Below, in pieces: positions 1 through 8,568 of a DNA stretch of 64,000 nt (positions are counted from its first letter, which is position 1; every line of letters starts with the position of its first letter). The position numbers were made by a program, and so were the translations under genes. Below the pieces are notes generated by a model. The model was not told the origin of the DNA, did no database searches, and saw only the letters and a list, made by a program, of their open reading frames with translations. Source of the DNA: Verrucomicrobiota bacterium (lineage in GTDB: Bacteria; Verrucomicrobiota; Verrucomicrobiia; Limisphaerales; PALSA-1396); NCBI GenBank assembly GCA_016200005.1, contig JACQFP010000031.1, positions 1 to 64,000 on the forward strand, in the 5' to 3' direction.

Positions 1-44
1 CGATTTTGCCTTTTTCCTTTTTCCTTTTGCCTTATCTTCACCGG

Positions 45-1121
45 GTGCGAAGCGAGTTGCTAAAAAATGTCACGCGAATTGTCGTCAAGCTCGGCACGGG
101 CGTTTTGACGGACAGCAGCAAGCAGCCTGACGCCGCGCAGATGGAACAGCTCGTCGCGCAAATCGCGGCGCAGCGGCAGGCGGGCAAGGAAATTTTAATC
201 GTCAGCTCCGGCGCGGTCGGCGCGGGAATGGGCGTGCTCGGTTTCGAAAAACGCCCGGCAAGCCTCGCGGAACTTCAAGCCTGCGCCGCCGTCGGGCAAT
301 CGCGGTTGATGGCGGCCTACGAAAAACTTTTTGCGAAATTCAATCTTCATGTCGCGCAGGTTTTGCTCACGCACGAAGACTTGGAGCACCACGAGCGTCA
401 CCTCAACGCGCGCAACACGCTCGTCGAATTGCTCGCGCGCGGCGTCGTGCCCATCATCAATGAAAACGACGCCGTGTCGTTCACCGAATTGAAGTTTGGC
501 GACAACGACAGACTTTCCGCGCTCGTCGCCGCGCTGTTGCCGGCGGATTTGCTCGTGATTTTGACGACGGTGGATGGTGTGATTGAAAATTTCGGCAAGG
601 CAAATCCACAAACCATCGCGACGATCGAGCGTGTTGACGAAGCAGTGGAAAAACTGGCGGGTGGAACGGATAGCGCCACAGCCGTCGGAGGGATGGCGTC
701 GAAAATCCAGGCGGCCAAAATGGTCACGCGCGCCGGGATTCCGCTGGTGATTGCATCGGGTAAAAAGAAAGAGGTTCTCGCGAATATCCTGGATGGACTC
801 GACGAGGGCACGCTCTTCATCCCGCAACCGATCAAACTTCAGGGGCGCAAGCGTTGGATTGCGTTTTTCCATCATCCCAAAGGCGCGCTGTTCGTGGATG
901 ACGGCGCCAAGGTCGCGTTGCGCGAGAAGGGGAAAAGTTTGTTGCCGCCGGGAATCGCGCGGTGCGAGGGCGACTTCACCGCGGGCGAAGTGGTGCGGAT
1001 TTGCGATCTCGACGGCACGGAGTTCGCCCGGGGCATTTCCGACTTCGATTCGAAGGCCGTTCAGGGGAGGCAGCTAAATCGTGTCGAAGTGGTGCACCGG
1101 GACAATCTCGTGATCCTGTAG
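45..1121 (+). CDS. proB: Glutamate 5-kinase
   Basis: Phosphorylates L-glutamate to gamma-glutamyl phosphate, the first step of proline synthesis in the cytoplasm. The amino-acid kinase fold fills about the first 255 residues, with the VVKLGTGVL nucleotide-binding strand at the N-terminus, SSGAVGAG, and the INENDAVSF and FGDNDRLSALVA substrate segments. A PUA-type domain follows (about residues 275-355, ending near FDSKAVQGRQ). The frame is open upstream to a TTG at 6, but those codons are a TTTTTCC low-complexity run; GTG at 45 or TTG at 57 fits the family start. No proA is adjacent. The product of 358 residues is a normal length for the PUA-bearing form. Function is confident, the exact start is not. 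Confidence 0.95.
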   Translation: MRSELLKNVTRIVVKLGTGVLTDSSKQPDAAQMEQLVAQIAAQRQAGKEILIVSSGAVGAGMGVLGFEKRPASLAELQACAAVGQSRLMAAYEKLFAKFNLHVAQVLLTHEDLEHHERHLNARNTLVELLARGVVPIINENDAVSFTELKFGDNDRLSALVAALLPADLLVILTTVDGVIENFGKANPQTIATIERVDEAVEKLAGGTDSATAVGGMASKIQAAKMVTRAGIPLVIASGKKKEVLANILDGLDEGTLFIPQPIKLQGRKRWIAFFHHPKGALFVDDGAKVALREKGKSLLPPGIARCEGDFTAGEVVRICDLDGTEFARGISDFDSKAVQGRQLNRVEVVHRDNLVIL

Positions 1122-1187
1122 CTGCGTTCGTGAGAACGCGGCTAAATCAAACCTTGGAGACGGCCGCGCTCTGACGAACGCAACTAC
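1118..1187. repeat. Paired-hairpin inverted repeat (REP/BIME-like) after proB
   Basis: The left arm (1118-1142) and right arm (1163-1187) are 25-nt inverted copies with three mismatches, separated by 20 nt. The left arm opens with GTAG and holds its own hairpin GCGTTC-GTGA-GAACGC. The right arm holds the mirror-image hairpin with one mispair and ends in CTAC. The left arm overlaps the proB stop codon. The architecture matches the elements at 10553, 11136 and 22049. It could also act as a transcript-stabilising or terminating hairpin, although no T-run follows. Confidence 0.75.
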
Positions 1188-1196
1188 GGGAACAAA

Positions 1197-1871
1197 ATGA
1201 AAAAGCATTCCGCCATGAAGGATCTACTGCGCGTCATGGCCCGGCTGCGTTCGCCCACCGGCTGTCCGTGGGACCGCGAACAGAATCACAAGTCGCTGCG
1301 TTGGCACGCCGTTGAGGAGGTTTATGAATTGCTCGACGCCATCGAGGCCGGCGACGACCAAGAAATGGTTGAGGAACTGGGTGACGTTCTGTTGCAAGTG
1401 GTTTTTCACTGTCAACTGGCGAAGGAGCGCGGCGCATTTGATTTTGAAAAAGTCTGCCGGCACATCGTGGACAAGTTGATCCGCCGCCATCCGCACGTCT
1501 TTGGCAACGTCAAGGTGAAGAACGTCGATCAGGTTTGGGCGAACTGGGAGAAGATCAAACATGCCGAGAAGCATGGGACGAAACACGCGCGTCCATCCGC
1601 GCTCGACGGAATTCCAAAACATCTGCCTGCCCTGTTGCGCGCGGAGAAGCTCGTGAAGAAAGCGCGCAAGGCCGGACTGGCGCGAGTGAAGCCTGGGCGT
1701 GGCCCGAAAAGATCCGAGATCGGCCCGACGTTTTTTGATATCGTAGCCTACGCGCAATTGCACGGCTGGTCGGTCGAAGAACTGCTGTCCACGGAGATCC
1801 GAAAACGTGAACGCAGGTTGCGCCAGATTGAAATGTCGCCGGCGCCTCGACAAAACAAAAATGTGAATTAG
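1197..1871 (+). CDS. mazG: Nucleoside triphosphate pyrophosphohydrolase MazG
   Basis: Hydrolyses (d)NTPs to NMP and pyrophosphate, a house-cleaning role for non-canonical nucleotides. The N-terminal MazG domain shows the typical GCPWDREQNH segment and the metal-binding EEVYE...EELGD pattern (about residues 40-65), followed by VFHCQLAKE. The second half (about 120-215) keeps GIPKHLPALLRAEKLVKKA and a weaker second MazG-like repeat. The length of 224 residues is slightly short for the two-repeat bacterial family. ATG 1215 (MKDLLRVMARLRSP) is an alternative start. It is co-directional with proB but separated from it by the inverted repeat. Confidence 0.93.
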   Translation: MKKHSAMKDLLRVMARLRSPTGCPWDREQNHKSLRWHAVEEVYELLDAIEAGDDQEMVEELGDVLLQVVFHCQLAKERGAFDFEKVCRHIVDKLIRRHPHVFGNVKVKNVDQVWANWEKIKHAEKHGTKHARPSALDGIPKHLPALLRAEKLVKKARKAGLARVKPGRGPKRSEIGPTFFDIVAYAQLHGWSVEELLSTEIRKRERRLRQIEMSPAPRQNKNVN

Positions 1872-1891
1872 CCTTTCCCCAGATTAATGTT

Positions 1892-2026
1892 ATGAGCGAT
1901 CCACGTTACACAAAACTGGCGAAACTTTTGGTGAACTACTCCACCGCGCTGAAGAAAGGAGACCGCGTCCTGCTGGACATGATCGACGTTCCGGATGAGT
2001 TTTCCATCGAGCTGATGCGCGCCGCA
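1892..2026 (+). pseudogene. N-terminal remnant of an M29-type aminopeptidase
   Basis: The first 45 codons look like the start of a peptidase family M29 (AmpS/PepS) aminopeptidase, with the recognisable stretch LLVNYSTALKKGDRVLLD. After ...ELMRAA the frame changes character abruptly to Pro/Arg-rich sequence, and none of the metal-ligand motifs of the approximately 370-residue enzyme follows. I read it as a gene cut off by a rearrangement about 135 bp into its coding sequence. The start codon context is intact, so a short peptide could still be made. The family call rests on remembered N-terminal similarity. Confidence 0.6.
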
Positions 2027-2421
2027 CCGGGCCACCCACCGGGAAAAACGCAGCGCGCTGCGCCCCACCCCGCGGGGCGGCCGGCGGCCTCATATCCGGA
2101 GTGTGCACATCGCCCTCAGAATCGGCCTGGACGGACGCGTGTCCATCGGCTCCAAACGGCTGCGCGTCGGCGTGGCCGCCGAAACACTCCTCAGCCACGG
2201 TCTCCAGCCCTATGGCGACATCAGCATCCCCCGATTACGAACCCAAGACCGGGGAATGCCCGGCCCGCGTTCTGCAACTCCGCGCCCAATGAATCTGTCC
2301 GCCTCTTGCTCGCACGCTTTTGTTCGCCTTGGAAATCCGCACGACCTACGGAGTGAATGCGCTTGCCGCTTGATTTGCCGGCGGCCAGACGTATTTTCAT
2401 CACCAGAAAATCCAATCAATT
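2027..2421. other. Decayed region without a convincing gene
   Basis: This is the sequence between the M29 remnant and the CDGSH gene. All frames carry short open stretches. The best looking starts at 2102 and reads RIGLDGRVSIGSKRLRVGVA and then, after a frame change, YGDISIPDYEPKTGECP, as if an old coding sequence had taken a small indel. I cannot name it. No RNA gene or repeat was recognised here. Confidence 0.45.
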
Positions 2422-2661
2422 ATGACTGAAGCAATCATCGCTCAAAAGTTCCCGTATGTTCAGGACACGAAGCCCGGCAGTTACTGGTGGTGCGCCTGCG
2501 GTCGTTCCAAAAGCCAGCCGTTTTGTGACGGCTCGCACAAAGGGACCGGATTCGCGCCGATGAAGGTGGACATTGGGGAGTCGAAGAAGGTCGCCTGGTG
2601 CGGTTGCAAACATTCGCAGAACAAACCGTTTTGCGACGGCAGCCACAGCCGGTTGCCTTGA
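2422..2661 (+). CDS. Double-CDGSH iron-sulfur protein
   Basis: A 79-residue protein with two CDGSH iron-sulfur motifs, CACGRSKSQPFCDGSH (about residues 24-39) and CGCKHSQNKPFCDGSH (about 59-74). Each has the three Cys and one His that bind a redox-active, pH-labile [2Fe-2S] cluster. Such small cytosolic proteins are linked to electron transfer or iron and redox homeostasis, but their partners are mostly unknown. There is no membrane segment, unlike eukaryotic mitoNEET. It lies alone, convergent with the roadblock gene, behind a decayed segment. Family assignment is firm, the role is open. Confidence 0.93.
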   Translation: MTEAIIAQKFPYVQDTKPGSYWWCACGRSKSQPFCDGSHKGTGFAPMKVDIGESKKVAWCGCKHSQNKPFCDGSHSRLP

Positions 2662-2703
2662 CCCTGTCGATCAACGGACTGCTCGCCGGCGCGGCGGCGG
2701 AAC

Positions 2704-3186
2704 TCAGGCGCTTTTCTTCCGGAACACGCTGCTGGTGTCGGTGAGGTTGAGGACGGAGAGGTCGAGGCTGGCGTTGGGATCGCGTTGATGCGCGAGCTTG
2801 AGTTGATCGGCCACGCGCGCGCCCGCCGAGATGGCGTAATATTTCACCGCGCCCACGCTGACGCTGGCTTTGAAGATGACCACCAGCAGACAATGTTCAT
2901 CAATGTTGCTGGCGAACATGCTGAAATTCTCGCCCTGTTGGTAAACGCTGTTGAAGTTGTTTTCGCGAACCAGATTGGCGATGGTCTGGTTGGCCATATA
3001 CGCGCCGGATGCCAGGGCGGCGATGGTCGTGAGATCAAATTCTTCCGATTCGCCTTTGTGCGTGATGAGGAAACCGCCTTTGTCGATGATGAGGGCGGTC
3101 GTGGCTTCGCTGCTGGCCAGCAATTCTTTTAGAATCTGGTCGAGTTGGCGGATGTCCTCCTCAATCAGTTGAGGCAGCGTGGGCAT
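2704..3186 (-). CDS. Roadblock/LC7 protein, MglB-like
   Basis: A 160-residue Roadblock/LC7-domain protein. The core fold covers about residues 10-125: a first helix EEDIRQLDQILKELLASSEA, the strand ALIIDKGGFLITHKG, then TIAALASGAYMANQTIANLV and FSMFASNIDEHCLLVVIF. MglB-type roadblock proteins dimerise and act as GTPase-activating partners of MglA-type small GTPases. This gene ends an operon whose preceding gene is such a GTPase, with only 1 bp between them, so a GAP or co-GEF role is the natural inference. A C-terminal tail of about 35 residues is not recognised. Confidence 0.88.
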   Translation of the reverse strand: MPTLPQLIEEDIRQLDQILKELLASSEATTALIIDKGGFLITHKGESEEFDLTTIAALASGAYMANQTIANLVRENNFNSVYQQGENFSMFASNIDEHCLLVVIFKASVSVGAVKYYAISAGARVADQLKLAHQRDPNASLDLSVLNLTDTSSVFRKKSA

Positions 3187-3187
3187 A

Positions 3188-3802
3188 TCACGCAGGTGTG
3201 CGGGTCCCCTGGCTGATGAATTTGTTCAGCAGGAGGCGGGTGATCATATTGAGGGTTTCGAAGACGCCTTCGCACTTGTGAGCGGTGGAGGAGAAGGTGG
3301 GGACTTGCACCTCGCGATTGTTGAGCAGATATTCCATGTATTCAACCGGGGCGACATTGGGCAGGTCGCGTTTGTTGAATTGGAGGACATAAGGGATGTC
3401 CGACAGATTAAGTTTCAGGGTCTTCAGGTTCTCTTCCAGGTTGGCAAAGCTCTCGACGTTTTCCGCCATCTTTTCGTATTGCGAATCGGCTACAAAGACG
3501 ATGCCGTCCACGCCGCGCAAGACCAGTTGCCGGGTGGTGTTGTAAATGACCTGGCCGGGCACGGTGTAAAGTTGGAACTTGGTTTTGAAGCCTTTGATCG
3601 ACATGGCTTCGATGGGCAAAAAATCGAAGAACAGTGTGCGGTCGGAGCTGGTGGCCAGCGAAACCAACTTGCCTTTGTTGCCCTGGGCGGTTTGCACGTG
3701 ATCGTGCACCTGCACCAAATTGGTGGTTTTGCCGCCCATGGCCGGCCCGTAATAGACAATCTTGACCTGAAGTTCTTTGGTTGCCTGGTTGATGATCGCC
3801 AT
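3188..3802 (-). CDS. MglA-like Ras-superfamily GTPase
   Basis: A small GTPase of the bacterial MglA/Arf-like group, 204 residues from the ATG at 3802, which begins MAIINQATKELQVKIVYYG. The P-loop is GPAMGGKTTN (about residues 18-27). The switch/Walker B part reads YTVPGQVIYNTTRQLVLRGV, and the guanine-specificity motif is NKRD in QFNKRDLP. As in other MglA proteins the usual DxxGQ aspartate is replaced (TVPGQ). These GTPases set cell polarity for gliding or pili in Myxococcus; other homologues have no known output. It sits between two roadblock genes in one minus-strand operon. Confidence 0.93.
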   Translation of the reverse strand: MAIINQATKELQVKIVYYGPAMGGKTTNLVQVHDHVQTAQGNKGKLVSLATSSDRTLFFDFLPIEAMSIKGFKTKFQLYTVPGQVIYNTTRQLVLRGVDGIVFVADSQYEKMAENVESFANLEENLKTLKLNLSDIPYVLQFNKRDLPNVAPVEYMEYLLNNREVQVPTFSSTAHKCEGVFETLNMITRLLLNKFISQGTRTPA

Positions 3803-3812
3803 AAGTTTTTGG

Positions 3813-5384
3813 TTACTTGGTTTTCCGATCCAGTTCGCCCACAATCGTGACCAGTTGGGCGGTCGGTAATGGCTCTCCCGCGCGACCAAAGGCCGCGAAA
3901 TACATGCCGCCGACCCGGAAGATTTTCCACGGAGTGTTCCCGACGGTAAAGTTGAGGTTGTTCAGCTCCCCCATTTTAAGCTCCCGCGCCGACTGGCTGG
4001 TGCGGCCGAAGATTTGCGGCAGAAAAGCGGCCAGCGTTTCGCCGTTCATGTCGGGCGGAAGTTCCTTGGCCACCAGCAGTCCATCCGCCAGAGCGATGAG
4101 CGTTCCCGCCACGCCTTCCAGAGCGGCGGCTTTGCGGACAATTTCATTGGGCGTCGGGAAACGCTTCAGAAAATCCGTGGCGGGTGGGGCGGGCGCCGCG
4201 GCGGGTTTGGAAACCGACGCCAAATCCACCGGCTTGTCGGCATCGTCGCCCCAAATATAATAATTTGTTTCTTCCTCGCGGCGGGTAGGTGCCGGCTTGG
4301 CCGGAATGAACTGCGGCGCGCTGGTCGCAGCCGGTTGCGCAAGTGAACTGGAAAACAAATCGGGGATATCTTGAGCAAGGGGAACCTTGACCGCGGACTT
4401 GCTGGCGCGTTGGCGGGCCAGGAAAAGCGGCGCAATGATTTTCAATGGCAAGTCCAAAACGATTCCGTCATGCACGGACGCGGCGGCGGCGACTGGCAGC
4501 GGCTTAATCATGGAACGAAGCAGCTTCCAGGTGAATGTCACCTTGCCATGCTTCAATTCATTTGCCAGCACGTCCATGGGCAACGCCACGATGGCACCGG
4601 ACAGATTGAGCTGGAGAATCTCCTGACGCACGCCCTCCGGCCAGGTTTGGCTCAACTCGCCGAGGACAACCATCAAATAGTCGGGTTCCCGGGCGACGGT
4701 CGGCGCGGCGACCGGGGCCGACGGCTCTCGCGGTGCTGCGGCCGGCGACACGGCCAGGTCGCGAAGCGCCGCCGGGGCGGGAATGGCAGCGGGCGCCTGG
4801 ACCGGCTCTGGCGCCGGTTGGAGGGCCGGCCGCGGGCGGGGTGCCGCCGGTGCCTGCGTGGGCGCGGTAAAAGGTTGGGAAGGCGGGGCGCCAATGACCA
4901 ACCCCTGGCCTTTGGCACCAAATGGGCCGGCGATTCCCGCCGGCGGTTCGACTTTTTTTTGCGGCGGGCGCCGCGCCAGCAGCGCGGGATCCAAGCGGGA
5001 AAGAATCTCGGACAAGGGCAACTCCACGAGGACCTGGTCCAGATCGTCTTGGTCGGAGAAAGTTCCTGGCGGCGCCGCCCGGCGCAGTTCACCAAAAGAG
5101 AGTTTCACCGAACCGCGGGCGAGTTGCGGAAGAATCTTTTCCGTGGCGAGGAGCACATCCACCTGGGTGGCGTAGGATTGATTGACGCGGGCCTGCAAAT
5201 CTCCCGGCAACTGGGCCAGGATGGCGTTCAACGGCAAAGCCAGCCGGGCCAGCGTGCGAACGGCAGGCGCCGGCAGGGGTTGACGTGTTCCGCTGGCGGC
5301 TGACGTAGCAGGGCTGGACATCGGCTGGACTTGAGCCGCGGCTTGCACCGGGCTGCCCAAAAGTTTTTTTATAAAGCGGAACAT
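3813..5384 (-). CDS. Large Pro/Ala-rich protein with C-terminal roadblock-like domain
   Basis: First gene of the GTPase operon, 523 residues from the ATG at 5384 (MFRFIKKLLGSP); the frame is open far upstream but that part is not protein-like. An N-terminal ordered part (about 40-130) precedes a Pro/Ala-rich linker. A middle domain with YLMVVLGELSQTWPEGVRQE follows, and then a second linker. The last 120 residues resemble a Roadblock/LC7 domain (ALEGVAGTLIALADGLLVA ... GGMYFAAFGRAGEPLP). It ends 10 bp before the GTPase gene. It may be a scaffold or an alternative GTPase partner; the N-terminal parts are unassigned. Confidence 0.75.
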   Translation of the reverse strand: MFRFIKKLLGSPVQAAAQVQPMSSPATSAASGTRQPLPAPAVRTLARLALPLNAILAQLPGDLQARVNQSYATQVDVLLATEKILPQLARGSVKLSFGELRRAAPPGTFSDQDDLDQVLVELPLSEILSRLDPALLARRPPQKKVEPPAGIAGPFGAKGQGLVIGAPPSQPFTAPTQAPAAPRPRPALQPAPEPVQAPAAIPAPAALRDLAVSPAAAPREPSAPVAAPTVAREPDYLMVVLGELSQTWPEGVRQEILQLNLSGAIVALPMDVLANELKHGKVTFTWKLLRSMIKPLPVAAAASVHDGIVLDLPLKIIAPLFLARQRASKSAVKVPLAQDIPDLFSSSLAQPAATSAPQFIPAKPAPTRREEETNYYIWGDDADKPVDLASVSKPAAAPAPPATDFLKRFPTPNEIVRKAAALEGVAGTLIALADGLLVAKELPPDMNGETLAAFLPQIFGRTSQSARELKMGELNNLNFTVGNTPWKIFRVGGMYFAAFGRAGEPLPTAQLVTIVGELDRKTK

Positions 5385-5785
5385 TTTTTGCCTTGTTCGC
5401 AATTTGGCAGAGCCAATGGGTTTCGTCGATATTTTATTACTTGACCGTGCTGTCAATTTCAAAAGTTTCAAAATGGGACAAGCTGACAACCCGGTCGTTA
5501 AAAAACAGGACATCAAACTTGGAAAGAGAGAACCCACTGTTCCCTCTCCCTGCGCGCGGAACGGATCTCGCCGACCACCCAGCACGATATAGCAAACCTG
5601 GGGCCGCCACCTGCAGCAACCTCGCGCGGCGGGCGCGCTCTTCGGCCTCCCCCGGCGCACCGGCCGCCGCACCTCGATACGCCGATTTTGAGTTCCGGAC
5701 AACTTTATTTTCCCCGGCTTGCTTTTTCCGGCGCGACGAGTCTTTATAGAGCCAGCGAGCGTATGTGCCGAACGTGACGATGGCC
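5385..5785. promoter_or_regulatory. Divergent intergenic region of the GTPase module
   Basis: About 400 bp lie between the minus-strand roadblock operon and the plus-strand response-regulator operon, so both outward promoters must be here. The part near 5384 is AT-richer (ATTTTTTG, TATTTTATTACTTGAC) and is the likelier promoter side. The middle is GC-rich, with no gene or strong repeat recognised. No specific operator could be assigned. Confidence 0.4.
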
Positions 5786-6865
5786 ATGAACCACAAAATT
5801 TTGTTGGTGGACGATGATCAAGACCTGCTGGTCATGTATCGCGAGATCCTGTCCAAGCTGCCCAGCCAACCGGAGATTCACACCGCCGCCAGCGGCGCGC
5901 GCGCGCTGGCGCTGCTGGAGGACGAGCCGTTCACCTTGCTGATTTGCGACCTCAAAATGCCCAAGATGGACGGCCTCCAGGTCTTGTCCATCGTCCGTCG
6001 CAAGCATCCGCAATTGCGGACCGTGGTGTTGACCGCCATCATGGATGAACAGTTCCGTTCGCGCGTTTACGCCCTCGGAGTGGACCAGTTCTGGCAAAAG
6101 CCGGGCACGGAACAAGAAATCAAACTCTTCCTGGATTGTCTGGAGTCGCTGCTGGGTCGCGAGGCGCAAAGCGGCTTTCGCGGCATGCAAAGCAAGAGCC
6201 TGGTCGATATCCTCCAGTTGGAGTGTCTTTCTCAAAGCTCCGCGGTGCTGAAAATCTCCAACGGCCCGCAAACGGCCAGGATCTGGATTCAAAACGGCGA
6301 GTTGATTGATGCGACGACGGACGACTTGACGGGCGAACCGGCTTTCCGGGCGATCCTTGCCTGGAAAACCGGCTTGTTTGAAACGCTGGCGGCCGAACCG
6401 GCCCGGCCCCGGACCATTTTCAATTCCTATCAGGCGTTGCTGCTCGAAACTGCGCAGGCGTTTGACGAGTCCAAAGCCCATGACACCGAAGTCATCACCT
6501 CTTCGGCCACGCCGGCCGGGCCGGACGCCACGCCCGTCTCGCCGCTGGCGGCGCTGATGCGTCGTCACGGTGTGGAATTCGCCCTGGAAACCAACCACAC
6601 CGACCCGAAACAGTTCGAAGCCCACGGTCTGGAGAACCCGCAGCCGATGGCGGATTGGGCGCGGCAAATGATGGACCGTTTAACGTCACTGGGGGATCGC
6701 CTGCGGGCGGGACAACTCAACCAGGTCGAATGCCTGGGGCCACAGCGCCACGTCGCGATTGTGCCGCGCGGCAACGCGGAGCTGTGCATCGGGTGGAATC
6801 ATAACATGTCCGGCGGAAAAATCCGGGAAACGATGAAAAAGATTCTCAATCAATGGGCTTCCTGA
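5786..6865 (+). CDS. Response regulator with DUF4388 (PATAN-like) domain
   Basis: About 359 residues from ATG 5786 (MNHKILLVDDDQDLL); GTG 5765 and ATG 5780 are alternatives. The receiver domain spans about 1-120, with acidic DDD, phospho-acceptor Asp in ICDLKMPKMDGL and the conserved Lys in WQKPG. A DUF4388/PATAN-type domain follows (about 130-230: GMQSKSLVDILQLE, ARIWIQNGELIDA). The C-terminal third (GVEFALETNHTDPK ... ELCIGWNHNMSGGK) may be a roadblock-like domain. DUF4388 proteins commonly occur with Mgl-type GTPases, and this gene is divergent from one. No DNA-binding domain is evident, so the output is probably protein-protein. Confidence 0.88.
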   Translation: MNHKILLVDDDQDLLVMYREILSKLPSQPEIHTAASGARALALLEDEPFTLLICDLKMPKMDGLQVLSIVRRKHPQLRTVVLTAIMDEQFRSRVYALGVDQFWQKPGTEQEIKLFLDCLESLLGREAQSGFRGMQSKSLVDILQLECLSQSSAVLKISNGPQTARIWIQNGELIDATTDDLTGEPAFRAILAWKTGLFETLAAEPARPRTIFNSYQALLLETAQAFDESKAHDTEVITSSATPAGPDATPVSPLAALMRRHGVEFALETNHTDPKQFEAHGLENPQPMADWARQMMDRLTSLGDRLRAGQLNQVECLGPQRHVAIVPRGNAELCIGWNHNMSGGKIRETMKKILNQWAS

Positions 6866-7158
6866 GTCAAATCTTCAAACCCCCCGCGGCGCCACTCTTA
6901 CGGCTTCCTTCCGGGAGCTTTACGCTGGATCGCGAAGGGCGGATTATTATCTCGACGGTGGCGCAGTCGTATCCGGTGTCGTTTCTGCAAGAAATCGGCG
7001 ACCAGGTGCTGGCCGCATTCAATTCGGCGCAAGCCGCGCAGTTGCCGCTGTCCGAACTCATCGTCCACTTTTCCAGTCTGACGGTGACTGCGCGCGAGTT
7101 GCGCGGCGGCGCGGTCGTATTCTTGTCGCCGCCCGAAGTGGCCGCTCCGCAAAACTGA
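6853..7158 (+). CDS. Small roadblock-like protein
   Basis: A 101-residue protein whose ATG lies 13 bp inside the end of the response-regulator gene, so the two are probably translationally coupled. The pattern SFTLDREGRIIISTVAQSYP, a central helix and a final hydrophobic strand GGAVVFLSPP resemble the roadblock/LC7 fold, but the match is weak. It is a plausible partner of the upstream regulator or the divergent GTPase. No signal peptide or membrane helix is present. Confidence 0.65.
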   Translation: MGFLSQIFKPPAAPLLRLPSGSFTLDREGRIIISTVAQSYPVSFLQEIGDQVLAAFNSAQAAQLPLSELIVHFSSLTVTARELRGGAVVFLSPPEVAAPQN

Positions 7159-7181
7159 ATCGAACTCCAAGCAACCTGCTT

Positions 7182-7580
7182 ATGCGCAATAAAAAATTGG
7201 ACCGGGTCATCCAGCAGATGGAAAATTATCTGGAGTGCTGGAAGCAATTCAATCACTTCGTCAATCTGGCCCGCGGCAAGAAGTTCGGCCCGGATGATGA
7301 AAACCAATTCTTGGAGATCAAGAGCATCATCACCCAGGAGCTGGAGGTGATTTTCGCCGCCATGGATGTCTTTTCCCCCACCCGCGAAGACGTGCTCTCG
7401 CTGATCTCCAGCGCCCCCTCGCTGCGCTACCTCAGCGAATTGCACGAAGGCAACCTGCGCAGCCTGGAAAGTCAGTGGCACCGGATTTACATCGGCTGGC
7501 ATTCCATCCTGGGCCAGCTCAAGGTCAAGCAGATGCAGTTGGGCGAAAAATCCCTCCGCTCCTCGATGTTTGGCGGATAG
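7182..7580 (+). CDS. Hypothetical helical protein of the GTPase module
   Basis: A 132-residue soluble, mostly helical protein (MRNKKLDRVIQQMENYLECW ...). I recognise no family. It follows the small roadblock-like gene by 23 bp and is probably the last gene of that operon, because the next gene (uppP) starts 90 bp later and is unrelated. It is rich in charged and aromatic residues, with predicted helices at about 4-30, 42-65 and 85-120. An adaptor role is only a guess from position. Confidence 0.65.
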   Translation: MRNKKLDRVIQQMENYLECWKQFNHFVNLARGKKFGPDDENQFLEIKSIITQELEVIFAAMDVFSPTREDVLSLISSAPSLRYLSELHEGNLRSLESQWHRIYIGWHSILGQLKVKQMQLGEKSLRSSMFGG

Positions 7581-7670
7581 GCAAAGCAGCAGCGACCTTG
7601 TACAGGTTGCTTCCTTACGGACCAGGATTTGCCGCTTGTCAACGGCGGCAATTTATCGTCTAAACGGCGC

Positions 7671-8459
7671 GTGCCAGACTGGATCGCTGTCATTTTGCTC
7701 GGGGTCATTGAAGGCGTGACCGAGTTCATTCCAGTTTCTTCGACCGGACATCTGCTGATTGCCGAACGCTGGCTGCCGCGTCAGACCGATTTGTTCAACG
7801 TGGTCATTCAATGCGGCGCGGTGCTGGCGGTGATTCCGCTCTTTTCCATCCGCTGCCAGCAAATCCTCTTCCGGTTGCAGGAATCGGAAACGCGCCGCTT
7901 CCTTCTGAAAATCCTGCTGGCATTTGGGTTGACGGGGGTCGTGGGATTTGTGCTCGAAAAAAAACATTTCAAGCTGCCGGAAACCTCCACCCCTGTCGCC
8001 TGGGCGTTGCTGGTCGGCGGCATTCTGTTCGTCGCGGTTGAGCGTTGGCTGCGCGGCAAACCGTTGCGCGAAGAAGTGACCTGGACGGTGGCGCTGGTCG
8101 TTGGGGTCGGTCAACTGATCGCCGCTGTGTTCCCCGGCACCTCGCGGTCTGGCGCGACGATCTTGCTGGCGCTGGCAATGGGCTTGAGCCGTCCGGCGGC
8201 CACGGAGTTTTCGTTTCTGGTCGGCATCCCAACAATGCTGGCGGCGGGCGGATTGAAAATCTTCAAAGCGCTGCATCACCCGCCACCGGACGCGGTCCCG
8301 GAACATTGGGGGATGGTTTGCCTGGGAACAATCGTCGCCGCCCTCGTTTCGTTCATCGCGGTGAAATGGCTGTTGCACTACATCCAGACGCACACCTTCA
8401 CGGCGTTCGGCTGGTATCGCATCGCGCTGGGGATTCTGCTGCTCGTTTTGTTTCGTTGA
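7671..8459 (+). CDS. uppP: Undecaprenyl-diphosphatase UppP/BacA
   Basis: An integral membrane enzyme that dephosphorylates undecaprenyl pyrophosphate to recycle the lipid carrier for peptidoglycan and O-antigen; overproduction of the family gives bacitracin resistance. Both signature segments are present: EGVTEFIPVSSTGHLLI near the N-terminus and PGTSRSGATI (about residues 155-164). Around seven hydrophobic helices follow the family pattern. GTG 7671 (VPDWIAVILLGVIEG) is preferred over TTG 7629 because the upstream 14 codons are hydrophilic and atypical. Length is 262 residues, normal for the family. Confidence 0.96.
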   Translation: MPDWIAVILLGVIEGVTEFIPVSSTGHLLIAERWLPRQTDLFNVVIQCGAVLAVIPLFSIRCQQILFRLQESETRRFLLKILLAFGLTGVVGFVLEKKHFKLPETSTPVAWALLVGGILFVAVERWLRGKPLREEVTWTVALVVGVGQLIAAVFPGTSRSGATILLALAMGLSRPAATEFSFLVGIPTMLAAGGLKIFKALHHPPPDAVPEHWGMVCLGTIVAALVSFIAVKWLLHYIQTHTFTAFGWYRIALGILLLVLFR

Positions 8460-8568
8460 CCACCGTGCGGGTCCCCCATTATTGCGGCGTAGTGGTTGCT
8501 CCACCAGGTTATTCGATGCGAACAATCTGCGGGTGGAAGTTGCGCGACCATTTCGTCAGCGAAAAGCC

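Noticed and set aside
4371-5303. 310-codon open frame on the plus strand opposite the large roadblock gene
   Set aside because: It is Arg/Gly-rich, has no family likeness, and mirrors a Pro/Ala-rich minus-strand gene; the minus frame has the better protein and fits the operon.
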